From Rhodobacter maris (GTDB lineage: Bacteria; Pseudomonadota; Alphaproteobacteria; Rhodobacterales; Rhodobacteraceae): a stretch of 64,000 nt of DNA. Shown here piece after piece: positions 34,900 through 44,060 of the stretch. The stretch covers positions 186,001-250,000 of the forward strand of contig NZ_OBMT01000002.1 in assembly GCF_900217815.1 (NCBI RefSeq), written 5' to 3'. A model generated the notes under the pieces. That model saw only the letters and a list, made by a program, of their open reading frames with translations. It was not told where the DNA came from and ran no database searches. The number at the start of each line of letters is the position of its first letter. The stretch's first letter is position 1. Made by a program: the position numbers and the translations under genes.

Positions 34900-37800
34900 A
34901 TGACGTATCATCTTGTGGCCGCCGCCGGGTCCAGCCATGCCCACGACGACAGTACTGGCCAGCAATATCACTCCAGCATCACCGCTCTCGCCGATGGCGG
35001 CGCACTCGTCGTTTTTGAGCAGCGCCTCGACAATGCAGTCTCCGGCTATGACCGCGAAGTCACCGCGCAGCGCTACGATGCCTCGGGCAATGCCGTCGGC
35101 GGACAGATCGTGATCGCGCATGTCGAGGGCGTGGCGAGCATATCAGCCTATTACTACCCCGTCGTCACCGGGCTCGCGGGGGGAGGCTATGCGATCGCCT
35201 GGGAAGACCCGGACACGCTCGATTACCGCGTGCAGACTTTCACCGCCGCGGGCGTGCTGTTGAACGATGTCACTGTCGACCTTCCCGACCGCTATCTGGA
35301 AAGCCGAGACGAATATGTAGAGGTGCATGCGAGCGCGGGCAGCGCGGCTCTGACGGCACTGGAAGGGGGCGGGTTCGCGCTTTCGCTCGACGGAACCTAC
35401 GCCGGGATGCTGGCGCAATATGCGGGCGCAAGCACGATCTATACCCAGACCTTCAGCGCCACCGGTATCGCCGCCAGTCCGGTCACGCAAGTCACCCCCT
35501 GGGTCGCCAGCATCTCTTACGGTTGGGATCTGGTGAGCTACACCTCCGATATCGCGGCGCTCGACAATGGCACCTATATCGTCGTGATGCGCGGCGGCGA
35601 GGGTGCTCCGGGCAACGAGAGTGCGGATCCCGCGGTGATGGGGCAGCTTTACAGCGCCTCGGGCACCGCAATTGGCTCGGCCTTCATGATCAGCCAGGCG
35701 ACCGACACCTGGGCCCAGGAGGCCTCGGTCGCCGTGCTTGAGAACGGTGATTTCGTGGTGGCCTGGTGCGGCGAGGAGAGCGGATACTGGCGCCGTTTTG
35801 CGGCAGATGGCACGCCGCTCACCGATGCGATGGAACTGGGAAGCTATTACGTCGACATCCGCGCCACGGCGACTTCGGATGGCGGGTTCCTGATCACCGC
35901 GATGTATTCGGGCTACAACCCCGCCTACACGACCTATGGCTACCGCTTTGATGCGGACAACGCTCTGGTGGATGGCCGCTTTGTGCTCACCCAGAGCCAT
36001 GTGCCCGACGATGACACCACCTATTACAACGTCCCGCCGGAATTTGCGCTGCTCGGCAATGGCCAGTATCTCGCCCTGATCGAAGGCAATGACAGCTGGA
36101 ACGGCGATGGCCCCGAAGTGCTGACATGGCGGCTGATGGAAGACCAGCTCGGCACCACCGGCGCCGATGCGCTGACCGCCGCCGTCACCGGCGCGGCCCT
36201 CTTCGGGCGCGAGGGCAATGACACGCTCACAGGCTCCGCCGTGGCCGATTATCTCGATGGCGGCGCGGGCAATGACAGCCTCTCGGGCGGGGCGGGCGAT
36301 GACACGCTCGTGGGCGGCAGCGGCGATACGCTCGACGGCGGCGCGGGCAGCGATACCGTGATCTTCGACAGCGACTTCTCGCAATCGCTCCTCTCGGCGG
36401 TCTCGGCCGATACGCTCCTTTACAACGGAACCACCCTGCGCGGCGTGGAGACGGTGCTGTTCTATTACAACAGCTACAGCACCCATACCTACACATGGGA
36501 AACGCTGGCAGATTATGTGATCGGCGATGCGCCGGTCTCGACCCTGCCCGCAACGCTCACTCATGCCGAGGGCACGATCTCGCTCGATCTGGCGGATTAC
36601 TTCTCCGATGCCGATGGCGACAGCCTGAGCTACACGGTGACGGGCCTTGCTGCAGGTCTGAGCCTTTCGGGCTCGGTGATCTCGGGCAATGTCGCCGCCG
36701 TGGCGGGTGGCGCACCGATGTCGGTGACGGTGACGGCCTCTGACGGCATCCTCACCACCTCTGACAGCTTCACCTGGACCATCACCAATGTGAACGCGGC
36801 GCCGACGGGCGTGGTGACGCTTTCGGGTACGGCGCAGGTGGGTGCGGTGCTCACCGCCAGTTCGAGCGTGGCCGATGCCGATGGCATCAACGCCCCCACC
36901 CTCGGCTGGCAATGGCTGTGCGACGGCACGGTGATCTCGGGCGCGACCGCGGCCAGCTACACGCTCACGTCCGCCGATCAGGGCCATGTGATCGCGGCCG
37001 TGCTGAGCTACACTGACCTTTTCGGCACGCATGAAAGCGTCACCTCGGCGGTGTCTGACACGGTGGTGGCGGCGGGTCCGGTGGATCTCACGCTCGAGGG
37101 CACCGCGGGCGCCGATACGCTCACCGGCGCGGAGGGCGACGACCTCCTTTCGGGCGAAGATGGCGATGACCTGCTCTCGGGCGGGGCGGGCGATGACGGC
37201 CTGCGCGGTGGGCCGGGCAACGACACTGTCGATGGCGGCACGGGGGATGACAACATCTCCGGCGCCGAAGGGGCAGATTCGCTCTATGGCGGCGCGGGCA
37301 ATGACCGGATGGGTGGCGGCCTCGACAACGACAGCATGGATGGCGGCGACGGCAACGATTTCATGGGCGGCGGCATGGGCGATGACACGCTCCTCGGCTC
37401 GGCGGGCAAGGACACCGTGAACGGCGGCGCGGGCGACGATTCCATGAACGGCGGGACCGGCAATGACGTGATGGGGGCGAGCTTTGGCAATGACACGCTC
37501 CTGGGCGACGACGGCAACGATGCGATGGGCGGCGGCTCGGGCCGAGACAGCCTCGCGGGCGATACCGGCAATGACACGATCGGCGGCGGCGAGGGCGATG
37601 ACACGATCCTGGGCGGCGCGGGCGATGATTTCCTCGCCGGGGGCGGACGGCACGACCTGATCGATGGCGATGCCGGCGACGATCTGATCAACGGCGGCGA
37701 GGGGAACGACACGATGACCGGCGGCGCCGGTGCGGATGTGTTCCTGTTCAATGCGGGCACCGAGGGCAATGTCGACATCCTCACCGATTTCACCCGCGGC

Positions 37801-37992
37801 GAGGATCTGATCCGGCTGGTCGGGGTGGAAAAGGCGCCGGGCGGCAGCGGCCTGCAGGCCTATTTCGACGCGCTCGCCCCGGAAACGGTAACCTACGAGG
37901 GCGCGGCGGCAGTCGCGTTGAGCTATGACGGCCAGACCATCCTTGTTCTTGGCCTCGACACGCTCGGGAAGGAGGATTTTGTCTTCCTCTGA
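34900..37992 (+). CDS. Large RTX (haemolysin-type calcium-binding) secreted protein
   Basis: This is a 1030-residue acidic protein with no Sec signal. Residues about 20-410 contain seven repeats of the type xxLxxGGxhhhhxx (ALADGGALVV 29, GLAGGGYAIA 91, ALEGGGFALS 153, ALDNGTYIVV 220, VLENGDFVVA 279, TSDGGFLITA 325, LLGNGQYLAL 384), which look like a seven-bladed propeller. A first RTX cluster (432-487) follows, then a cadherin-like domain (545-632) and an Ig-like unit (635-725). A second long run of Gly-Gly-x-Gly-x-Asp nonapeptides (735-945) precedes a C-terminal T1SS-type end. It is presumably exported by a type I system encoded elsewhere. ATG 34900 follows AGGAGAGG. Confidence 0.9.
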   Translation: MTYHLVAAAGSSHAHDDSTGQQYHSSITALADGGALVVFEQRLDNAVSGYDREVTAQRYDASGNAVGGQIVIAHVEGVASISAYYYPVVTGLAGGGYAIAWEDPDTLDYRVQTFTAAGVLLNDVTVDLPDRYLESRDEYVEVHASAGSAALTALEGGGFALSLDGTYAGMLAQYAGASTIYTQTFSATGIAASPVTQVTPWVASISYGWDLVSYTSDIAALDNGTYIVVMRGGEGAPGNESADPAVMGQLYSASGTAIGSAFMISQATDTWAQEASVAVLENGDFVVAWCGEESGYWRRFAADGTPLTDAMELGSYYVDIRATATSDGGFLITAMYSGYNPAYTTYGYRFDADNALVDGRFVLTQSHVPDDDTTYYNVPPEFALLGNGQYLALIEGNDSWNGDGPEVLTWRLMEDQLGTTGADALTAAVTGAALFGREGNDTLTGSAVADYLDGGAGNDSLSGGAGDDTLVGGSGDTLDGGAGSDTVIFDSDFSQSLLSAVSADTLLYNGTTLRGVETVLFYYNSYSTHTYTWETLADYVIGDAPVSTLPATLTHAEGTISLDLADYFSDADGDSLSYTVTGLAAGLSLSGSVISGNVAAVAGGAPMSVTVTASDGILTTSDSFTWTITNVNAAPTGVVTLSGTAQVGAVLTASSSVADADGINAPTLGWQWLCDGTVISGATAASYTLTSADQGHVIAAVLSYTDLFGTHESVTSAVSDTVVAAGPVDLTLEGTAGADTLTGAEGDDLLSGEDGDDLLSGGAGDDGLRGGPGNDTVDGGTGDDNISGAEGADSLYGGAGNDRMGGGLDNDSMDGGDGNDFMGGGMGDDTLLGSAGKDTVNGGAGDDSMNGGTGNDVMGASFGNDTLLGDDGNDAMGGGSGRDSLAGDTGNDTIGGGEGDDTILGGAGDDFLAGGGRHDLIDGDAGDDLINGGEGNDTMTGGAGADVFLFNAGTEGNVDILTDFTRGEDLIRLVGVEKAPGGSGLQAYFDALAPETVTYEGAAAVALSYDGQTILVLGLDTLGKEDFVFL

Positions 37993-38009
37993 ACCGCGCG
38001 CCCGGCCGG

Positions 38010-38040
38010 AGTGGCGCGCGCTTGCCCGGCGCGCGCCACT
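38010..38040. terminator. Perfect inverted repeat after the RTX gene
   Basis: AGTGGCGCGCGC (38010-38021) pairs with GCGCGCGCCACT (38029-38040) over 12 bp with a 7-nt loop. No T-run follows. It is likely a stop or RNA end for the RTX message and lies 16 bp before the radA start. Confidence 0.55.
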
Positions 38041-38055
38041 CTGCCACAAGGGCGC

Positions 38056-39426
38056 ATGGCCAAGGCATCCGCTTCCTTCACCTGCACCGAATGCGGTGCC
38101 GTGCACCGCAAATGGTCGGGGCGTTGCGACGCCTGCGGCGCCTGGAATGCGATCGTCGAGGAGGCGCCGCTCTCCGTCTCCGGCCCCGCCTCGAAAAGCC
38201 TTGGCGGCGCCAAGGGGCGGCGCATCGACCTGACCACGCTTGCCACCGAAGAGGCCCCGCCGCCGCGCACCCTGTGCGGCATGGCGGAATTCGACCGGGT
38301 GCTGGGCGGCGGGCTGGTGCCCGCCTCGGCAATCCTTGTGGGCGGCGACCCCGGCATCGGCAAATCGACACTGCTGTTGCAGGCGGTGGCCGCCTTCGCG
38401 CGGCGCGGGCTCAAATGCCTCTACATCTCGGGCGAGGAAGCCTCGGCGCAGGTGCGCATGCGCGCCGCCCGGCTGGGGCTCGCCGATGCCCCCGTGCAGC
38501 TCGGCGCCGAGACCAACCTGCGCGACATCCTCACCACGCTCGAGGCGGAACGGCCCGACCTCGTGGTGATCGATTCGATCCAGACGATGTGGGCCGACAT
38601 GGTCGAGGCCGCGCCCGGCTCGGTGAGCCAGGTGCGCGCGGCCGCGCATGAGCTGGTCACCTTTGCCAAATCCCGCGGCGTCTCGGTGGTGCTGGTGGGC
38701 CATGTGACGAAAGAGGGCCAGATCGCCGGCCCCCGCGTGGTCGAGCACATGGTCGATACGGTGCTTTATTTCGAGGGCGAGCGGGGGCACCAGTTCCGCA
38801 TTCTGCGCGCGGTAAAAAACCGCTTCGGCCCGGCCTCGGAGATCGGCGTGTTCGAGATGACGGGGGGCGGCCTGGCCGAAGTGGCCAACCCCTCGGCGCT
38901 GTTTTTGAGCGAGCGCGGCCAGCCAGCGCCCGGCTCGGCCGTCTTTGCCGGGATCGAGGGCACGCGGCCCGTGTTGACCGAAATTCAGGCGCTCGTCGCC
39001 CCCTCCTCGCTCGCAAGCCCCCGGCGCACCGTGGTGGGGCTCGATTCGGGGCGGGTCTCGACGATCCTCGCCGTGCTCGAAAGCCGGTGCGGCATCCCCT
39101 TTGCCGGGCTTGACGTTTTCTTGAACGTTGCGGGCGGGCTCAAGGTGCTCGAACCCGCCGCCGATCTGGCGCTCGCCGCGGCGTTGCTCAGTGCGCGCGA
39201 AGATGTGGCACTTCCGCCAGACCTCGTAATTTTCGGAGAAATCTCCCTCTCCGCGGCGCTGCGCCCGGTCGGGCAGGCGGAAAACAGGTTGAAAGAGGCG
39301 GAGAAACTTGGTTTCTCACAGGCGATCCTGCCCGTCGGCACCAAAGTCGAGGGCAGCGCGGGGATGGCGCTGCGCAAGCTGCCCGATCTCGTGACATTCG
39401 TTGGGGACATGTTCGGCGCAGGATAG
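38056..39426 (+). CDS. radA: DNA repair protein RadA
   Basis: This 456-residue RecA-like ATPase helps process recombination intermediates. The N-terminal zinc finger is CTECGAVHRKWSGRCDACG. Walker A is GGDPGIGKST (near residue 95), the RadA-specific KNRFG motif is present near residue 255, and the C-terminal Lon-like domain ends PVGTKVEGSAGMALRKLPDL. I chose ATG 38056, since a longer frame starts in the inverted repeat. It is followed by cvpA and purF in a common alphaproteobacterial order. Confidence 0.95.
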   Translation: MAKASASFTCTECGAVHRKWSGRCDACGAWNAIVEEAPLSVSGPASKSLGGAKGRRIDLTTLATEEAPPPRTLCGMAEFDRVLGGGLVPASAILVGGDPGIGKSTLLLQAVAAFARRGLKCLYISGEEASAQVRMRAARLGLADAPVQLGAETNLRDILTTLEAERPDLVVIDSIQTMWADMVEAAPGSVSQVRAAAHELVTFAKSRGVSVVLVGHVTKEGQIAGPRVVEHMVDTVLYFEGERGHQFRILRAVKNRFGPASEIGVFEMTGGGLAEVANPSALFLSERGQPAPGSAVFAGIEGTRPVLTEIQALVAPSSLASPRRTVVGLDSGRVSTILAVLESRCGIPFAGLDVFLNVAGGLKVLEPAADLALAAALLSAREDVALPPDLVIFGEISLSAALRPVGQAENRLKEAEKLGFSQAILPVGTKVEGSAGMALRKLPDLVTFVGDMFGAG

Positions 39427-39454
39427 CGCGGCGAGAACAGCAGAGGCAGCCGGA

Positions 39455-40057
39455 ATGGAAGGTTTCACCATCGTTGACGCCATCGTGGCGATCACCATTA
39501 TCCTGTCGGCAGTGCTCGCTTACAGCCGCGGCTTCGTGCGCGAGGGGCTGGCCATCATCGGCTGGATCGCTGCGGCTGTCGTGGCCTATACGTTCGCCGA
39601 TGCGGCGCGCCCGCTGATCGCGCAACTGCCGGTGCTCAACAAGTTTCTGGCCGACAGCTGCGAACTGGCCACGATCGGCGGCTTTGCCGCGGTCTTCGCC
39701 CTCGCCCTCGTCGTCTTCTCGATCCTCACGCCGCTTTTCGCCTCTGCCGTACAACGCTCGGCGCTCGGCGGGCTCGATCAGGGGCTCGGCTTTCTCTTCG
39801 GCGTGGCGCGCGGCGTGATCCTGATCGCGGCCGCCTTTATCGTCTATGACCGGCTGGTGAGCGCCGAGGCGATTCCGGTGGTCGACAATTCGCGCTCCGC
39901 GAAGGTCTTCATGTCAATGTCGGACAAACTCGACCAGAGCATGCCCGAAGATGCACCAGCCTGGATCGTCGGGCGGTATAATGCGCTGGTGGCGAAATGT
40001 GGCGACGCAACGCCCAGCTCCGCTGCCGCCCCGGCCCCGGCGCCTGCCAGCAATTAA
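39455..40057 (+). CDS. cvpA: CvpA family membrane protein
   Basis: This 200-residue protein has four helices (first: IVDAIVAITIILSAVLAYSR, then FVREGLAIIGWIAAAVVAY). The family is linked to purF in many bacteria (the colicin V production operon in E. coli). A soluble Ala/Pro-rich tail ends it. ATG 39455 follows CAGAGGCAGCCGGA. Its role is not well known. Confidence 0.9.
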   Translation: MEGFTIVDAIVAITIILSAVLAYSRGFVREGLAIIGWIAAAVVAYTFADAARPLIAQLPVLNKFLADSCELATIGGFAAVFALALVVFSILTPLFASAVQRSALGGLDQGLGFLFGVARGVILIAAAFIVYDRLVSAEAIPVVDNSRSAKVFMSMSDKLDQSMPEDAPAWIVGRYNALVAKCGDATPSSAAAPAPAPASN

Positions 40058-40103
40058 GGCAGCACGCAAAAACGTGACACTTCGATAACGATTTCCGGGC
40101 GGG

Positions 40104-40125
40104 AGGGCTTAACAGCCCTTCTGTT
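40104..40125 (+). terminator. Weak stem-loop between cvpA and purF
   Basis: AGGGCT (40104-40109), loop TAAC, AGCCCT (40114-40119), then TCTGTTT. It could be a partial terminator or attenuator in front of purF. The stem is only 6 bp. Confidence 0.35.
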
Positions 40126-40169
40126 TCGCGTTAAAGCGCGGCCAAGCCCGCCGGATCTGGAGCCCTCCC

Positions 40170-41645
40170 ATGACAGCAGCCGAAAAAACCTTCCTGTCGC
40201 ATCCGTTCGACGACGACAAGCTGAAGGAGGAATGCGGCATCTTCGGCGCGATCGGGCTCGCCGATGCGGCCAACTTCGTGGCGCTCGGGCTCCATGCGCT
40301 CCAGCACCGCGGCCAGGAAGCGGGCGGCATCGTCGCGCATGACCCGATCAAGGGGTTCAACTCGGCGCATCGCTTCGGCTATGTGCGCGACAATTTCACC
40401 AAGGCAAGCCTGATGGAGAGCCTGCCCGGCCCGCTCGCCATCGGCCATGTGCGCTATTCGACCGCCGGTTCGAAAGCAGCGGTAATCCGCGACATCCAGC
40501 CCTTTTTCGGCGAATTTTCGATGGGCGGCTGCGCGGTGGCGCATAACGGCAACCTCACCAATGCCGAGTCGCTGCGCCGCGAGCTGATCGACCACGGGGC
40601 GATCTTCCAGTCCGGCTCGGACAGCGAATGCATCATCCACCTGATGGCGCGCTCATTCCAGAAAACCCATGCCGACCGCATCGCCGATGCGCTGCGCCGC
40701 GTCGAGGGCGCCTTCTCGGTGATCGCGCTGACCCGCACCAAGCTCATCGGCGTGCGCGACCCGCTCGGCGTGCGCCCGCTGGTGATGGGGCGACTCGGCG
40801 AGCAGGGCTATGTGCTCGCCTCCGAGACCTGCGCACTCGACATCATCGGTGCTGAATTCATCCGCGAGATTGCCCCAGGCGAAATGGTGATCATCCAGGA
40901 CGGCAAGATCGAATCGAGCCGCCCGTTCCACCCGGCCACACCGCGGTTCTGCATCTTCGAACATGTCTATTTTTCGCGCCCTGACAGCCAGATCGGCGGT
41001 CGCTCGGTCTATGAAACGCGCCACCAGATCGGCGTGGAACTCGCGCGCGAGGCGCCGGTCGAGGCCGATCTCGTTTGCCCGGTGCCCGACAGCGGCACCC
41101 CGGCGGCGATCGGTTACAGCCAGGAATCGGGCATTCCCTTCGCGCTCGGCATCACCCGCAACCAGTATATGGGCCGCACCTTCATCGAACCGACCGAGCA
41201 CATCCGCAACATGGGCGTGCGCCTCAAGCTCAACGTCAACAAGTCGCTGGTGCGCGGCAAACGCGTTGTGCTGGTGGACGACTCGGTCGTGCGCGGCACC
41301 ACCTCGCGCAAGATCAAGGAGATGATCCTTGATGCGGGCGCGGCGGAAGTGCATTTCCGTATCGCCTCGCCGCCCACCGCCTGGCCCTGCTTTTATGGCG
41401 TCGACACGCCCGACCGCGGCAAGCTTCTGGCCGCGCGGATGAGCGAGGAGGAGATGCGCGAGTGGATCGGCGTCACCTCGCTCAAGTTCATCTCGCTTGA
41501 CGGGCTTTACCGCGCCGCGGGGGAAGCCGCCGGACGCAATGACGCCTGCCCGCAGTATTGCGATGCCTGTTTCTCCGGGGATTACCCGGTGGCCCCGTCA
41601 GATCAGATCGGCAAGGGATTCGCGATGAAGAAGGCCGCCGAATAA
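40170..41645 (+). CDS. purF: Amidophosphoribosyltransferase (PurF)
   Basis: This 491-residue first enzyme of purine synthesis has a propeptide of 21 residues followed by the catalytic Cys22 (EECGIFGA). After the glutaminase domain comes the PRPP-binding motif VLVDDSVVRGTTS. Cys residues in RFCIFEHVY, AWPCFYG and QYCDACFSGDYP match the four [4Fe-4S] ligands of the Bacillus-type enzyme, so it is the iron-sulfur class that is matured by propeptide cleavage. Confidence 0.96.
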   Translation: MTAAEKTFLSHPFDDDKLKEECGIFGAIGLADAANFVALGLHALQHRGQEAGGIVAHDPIKGFNSAHRFGYVRDNFTKASLMESLPGPLAIGHVRYSTAGSKAAVIRDIQPFFGEFSMGGCAVAHNGNLTNAESLRRELIDHGAIFQSGSDSECIIHLMARSFQKTHADRIADALRRVEGAFSVIALTRTKLIGVRDPLGVRPLVMGRLGEQGYVLASETCALDIIGAEFIREIAPGEMVIIQDGKIESSRPFHPATPRFCIFEHVYFSRPDSQIGGRSVYETRHQIGVELAREAPVEADLVCPVPDSGTPAAIGYSQESGIPFALGITRNQYMGRTFIEPTEHIRNMGVRLKLNVNKSLVRGKRVVLVDDSVVRGTTSRKIKEMILDAGAAEVHFRIASPPTAWPCFYGVDTPDRGKLLAARMSEEEMREWIGVTSLKFISLDGLYRAAGEAAGRNDACPQYCDACFSGDYPVAPSDQIGKGFAMKKAAE

Positions 41646-41671
41646 GCTCGCGCGGCGGTTTCAAAACGCAT

Positions 41672-41753
41672 CTTTCGCCTCGGCAAGGTCGAGGCGACCC
41701 GCCGGGGGGCTTCGCCCCCCGGACCCCCCAGGATATTTATGGCAAGGAGAAAG
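41672..41753 (-). repeat. Composite palindromic repeat, copy C (longest)
   Basis: Order on the plus strand: TTTCGCCTCGGC / GTCGAGGCGACCCGCC (distal hairpin and linker), GGGGGGC-TTC-GCCCCCC (hairpin 1), GGACCCCCCAGGATATTT, then ATGGCAAGGAGAAA. It contains both the hairpin pair and the GGATATTT tail, so it shows that copies with one or the other are parts of one element. Confidence 0.8.
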
Positions 41754-41818
41754 GCACAGCCGCTCTTTGCCATGCATGCGTGGGCAAAGCTCGGATTCCC
41801 ATCGGATTGAGACCCATT

Positions 41819-41868
41819 GGGCGGGGGCGGAGCCCCGGCCCGGGTCGCCTCGCAAAGCGAGGCGAAAC
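41819..41868 (+). repeat. Composite palindromic repeat, copy D (partial)
   Basis: GGGCGGGGGC-GGAGCCCC, then GGCCCGGGTCG, then hairpin GCCTCGC / GCGAGGC and GAAAC. It keeps both hairpins but lacks the GGATATTT tail. It is in the intergenic stretch between purF and holC. Confidence 0.7.
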
Positions 41869-41910
41869 AACTCCGGCCACCACTCACACCGCAGTGGCGC
41901 CCAGCAAAAT

Positions 41911-41968
41911 GGAGGGGGCCGGAGGGCGAAGCCCTCCGGCGGGTCGCTCCGCGTCAACGGAGCGAAAC
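41911..41968 (+). repeat. Composite palindromic repeat, copy E (partial)
   Basis: GGAGGGGGCC, then GGAGGGC-GAA-GCCCTCC, GGCGGGTCG, hairpin CTCCG / CGGAG, and GCGAAAC. It ends 3 bp before the holC stop (minus strand). The 325-bp space between purF and holC holds copies C, D and E and otherwise no gene that I can support. Confidence 0.75.
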
Positions 41969-41970
41969 CC

Positions 41971-42423
41971 TCAGCGCTCCGCCTTTTTCTCCCAGCGGCC
42001 GCCCTCTTCGCTCCAGTATTGCGCCTTGGCTCCGGCCGCGGTGAGCGTTTTCCATTGCGCGCGCGCGCCCGCGACAGCCGTCTCGTTGCGGCCGTCAAAC
42101 AGGATCCAGACCCGCTCGGCGCGCGCCACCTCCTCGGCCGCCACCTCGGCCCCATCCACCGCCATCACCGCCTGACGTTCTGCAGGCTGCGGCGCGACGG
42201 TCAGCAATACAGGTTGCAGATCGTCATGGGGCCCGCCCGCAAGCCCGTGCGGCAAGAACCCTTCCTCGGGGCCGAGCCAGAGCTTCTGGTCGAGCCAGTC
42301 CATGCGTGCGGGATCAGTGCCGCGCAGCTCCACCCGCCAGCCCTGCGCCAGCGCGCGGGTGAGCAGGGTCTCCACCACCGCCTCCACCGGCGAGTGCGTG
42401 ACGTGGTAGAAGAGCGCGGGCAT
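41971..42423 (-). CDS. holC: DNA polymerase III chi subunit
   Basis: This is a 150-residue subunit that links the clamp loader to single-strand binding protein. It is recognised from the opening ALFYHVTHSPVEAVVETLLTRAL, the middle WLGPEEGFLPHGLAG, and the position 5 bp after pepA, the same pair as in E. coli. It ends with WSEEGGRWEKKAER. Confidence 0.9.
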   Translation of the reverse strand: MPALFYHVTHSPVEAVVETLLTRALAQGWRVELRGTDPARMDWLDQKLWLGPEEGFLPHGLAGGPHDDLQPVLLTVAPQPAERQAVMAVDGAEVAAEEVARAERVWILFDGRNETAVAGARAQWKTLTAAGAKAQYWSEEGGRWEKKAER

Positions 42424-42428
42424 CGCGA

Positions 42429-43895
42429 TCAGCCCTCGAAGCGCTCACGCACCAGCCGGTCGAGCGTCATCACCCCCCAGCCGGTCGCCCCCTTGGGCGC
42501 GAGTGCGGTCTCCGAGGGCGGCAGGGCCACGCCGGCAATGTCGATATGGCACCACGGCACCTCGTCCTTGACGAAGCGCTTGAGGAACGCCGCGGCGGTG
42601 ACCGCCCCGCCCCAGCGCCCGCCGGTATTCTTGATGTCGGCCAGCCGCGACTTGATCAGGGGCTCATAGCCGGGCGTGAGCGGCATCGGCCAGGCGCCCT
42701 CACCTTCGGCACGCGCCGCCTCAAGAACGCCCGCCAAAAACTTGTCATCATTCGTGAAAACGCCCGCATGCTCATGGCCAAGCGCAACGATGATCGCGCC
42801 CGTGAGCGTGGCAAGGTCGATCACCGCGGCAGGCTGGAAGCGCTCCTGCGCATACCAGAGCACATCGGCGAGCACGAGACGCCCCTCGGCATCGGTGTTG
42901 ATCACCTCGATCGTATCGCCCTTGAGGCTTTTGACGATATCGCCCGGCCTTTGGGCGCGCCCGTCGGGCATGTTCTCCACAAGGCCCACAAGGCCGACCA
43001 CATTGGCGCGCGCCTTGCGCATCGCGAGTGTGCGCATCACCCCCGCCACCACGGCCGCGCCCCCCATGTCCATCGTCATCTCTTCCATGCCCGCGGCGGG
43101 CTTGATCGAGATGCCGCCGCTGTCAAAGCACACGCCCTTGCCCACCAGCGCGAGCGGGGCCGCCCCCTCGGCGCCGCCCTGCCAGCGCATCACCACCACT
43201 TTCGAGGGGCTTTCGGAGCCCTGCCCCACCGCGAGCAGCGCGCGGAAGCCGAGCTTTGCCAGTTCCTCTTCCTCGAGGATCTCGACTTCAAGCCCAAGCT
43301 CCTGCATCGCCGCAAGGCGCGCCGCGAAATCGTCGGTGGTGAGAATATTGGCCGGCGCGTTGACCAGATCGCGGGTGAAGAACACCCCCTCGGCAAGAGC
43401 CGCGTGGGGCGCGGCGGCCGCCGCCACCGCCTCGGGGTTCGCCACCATCATATCGACCGGGCCGAAGGGCTTCGCCTCTTCGCTGCGATAATCGCAACGA
43501 TAGGCGCGCAGGGCGAGGCCGAAGGCAATGGCCGCGGCACGCGGGTGGGTTTCCGCGATCACCAGCGCGCCCGCCTCGCCCAACCCCTTGGCCACCCCGG
43601 CCCCCGCCTTGCGGGCCTCCGCCTCGGTCGCCTTCCGGTCAAGCTTGATCAGGGCGAGCGCCGAGCAGGCGAGCCCGCCCGGAAAGCCGAGGTCGAGCGA
43701 TTCGGCGGTTTTCAGCTTTTCCCAGCTCTCCGAGGCGAGCGCCCGCTTCACCGCGCCGCGGGTGAGACGGTCGAGCCTTCGGCCCATCGCGCCCAGCTTG
43801 CCATCGGCGGGGACGATCAGCGCAAGACGGCCCTCCCGGCCGGCCAGCACATCGGCATCGGGGGCGGAAAAACGGAGCGCGACGGGGTGGATCAT
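42429..43895 (-). CDS. pepA: Leucyl aminopeptidase (M17)
   Basis: This 488-residue cytoplasmic metallopeptidase removes N-terminal residues. The metal-binding and catalytic motifs are GKGVCFDSGGISIKPAAGM with Asp and Lys, and the M17 signature NTDAEGRLVLADVL. Its length is usual. ATG 43895 starts MIHPVALRFSAPDA, preceded by CAGGAA; the longer frame lacks such a site. It is divergent from lptF. Confidence 0.95.
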   Translation of the reverse strand: MIHPVALRFSAPDADVLAGREGRLALIVPADGKLGAMGRRLDRLTRGAVKRALASESWEKLKTAESLDLGFPGGLACSALALIKLDRKATEAEARKAGAGVAKGLGEAGALVIAETHPRAAAIAFGLALRAYRCDYRSEEAKPFGPVDMMVANPEAVAAAAAPHAALAEGVFFTRDLVNAPANILTTDDFAARLAAMQELGLEVEILEEEELAKLGFRALLAVGQGSESPSKVVVMRWQGGAEGAAPLALVGKGVCFDSGGISIKPAAGMEEMTMDMGGAAVVAGVMRTLAMRKARANVVGLVGLVENMPDGRAQRPGDIVKSLKGDTIEVINTDAEGRLVLADVLWYAQERFQPAAVIDLATLTGAIIVALGHEHAGVFTNDDKFLAGVLEAARAEGEGAWPMPLTPGYEPLIKSRLADIKNTGGRWGGAVTAAAFLKRFVKDEVPWCHIDIAGVALPPSETALAPKGATGWGVMTLDRLVRERFEG

Positions 43896-44060
43896 GGGAA
43901 TTCCTGCAGGATCGGTGAGAGGGGCTAACTTCCGGGGAGCGAGCCTAGTGGCTTCGGGCAGGCTTGTATAGCACCGCGCCGACGATCGTCCGGCCACCGG
44001 GGCTTTCCCCGGCCCGAAAGCCGCGCTAGAGAAGGGGAAACACCCCGGAGCGAGGCAGGT

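Noticed and set aside
35143-38790. 1215-codon minus-strand frame opposite the RTX gene and radA
   Set aside because: It spans two real plus-strand genes and its repeats are the complement of the RTX repeats.
41646-41970. Possible CRISPR-like or prophage remnant between purF and holC
   Set aside because: Repeats are hairpin elements in both orientations with unequal spacing, no spacer pattern and no cas or phage gene nearby.
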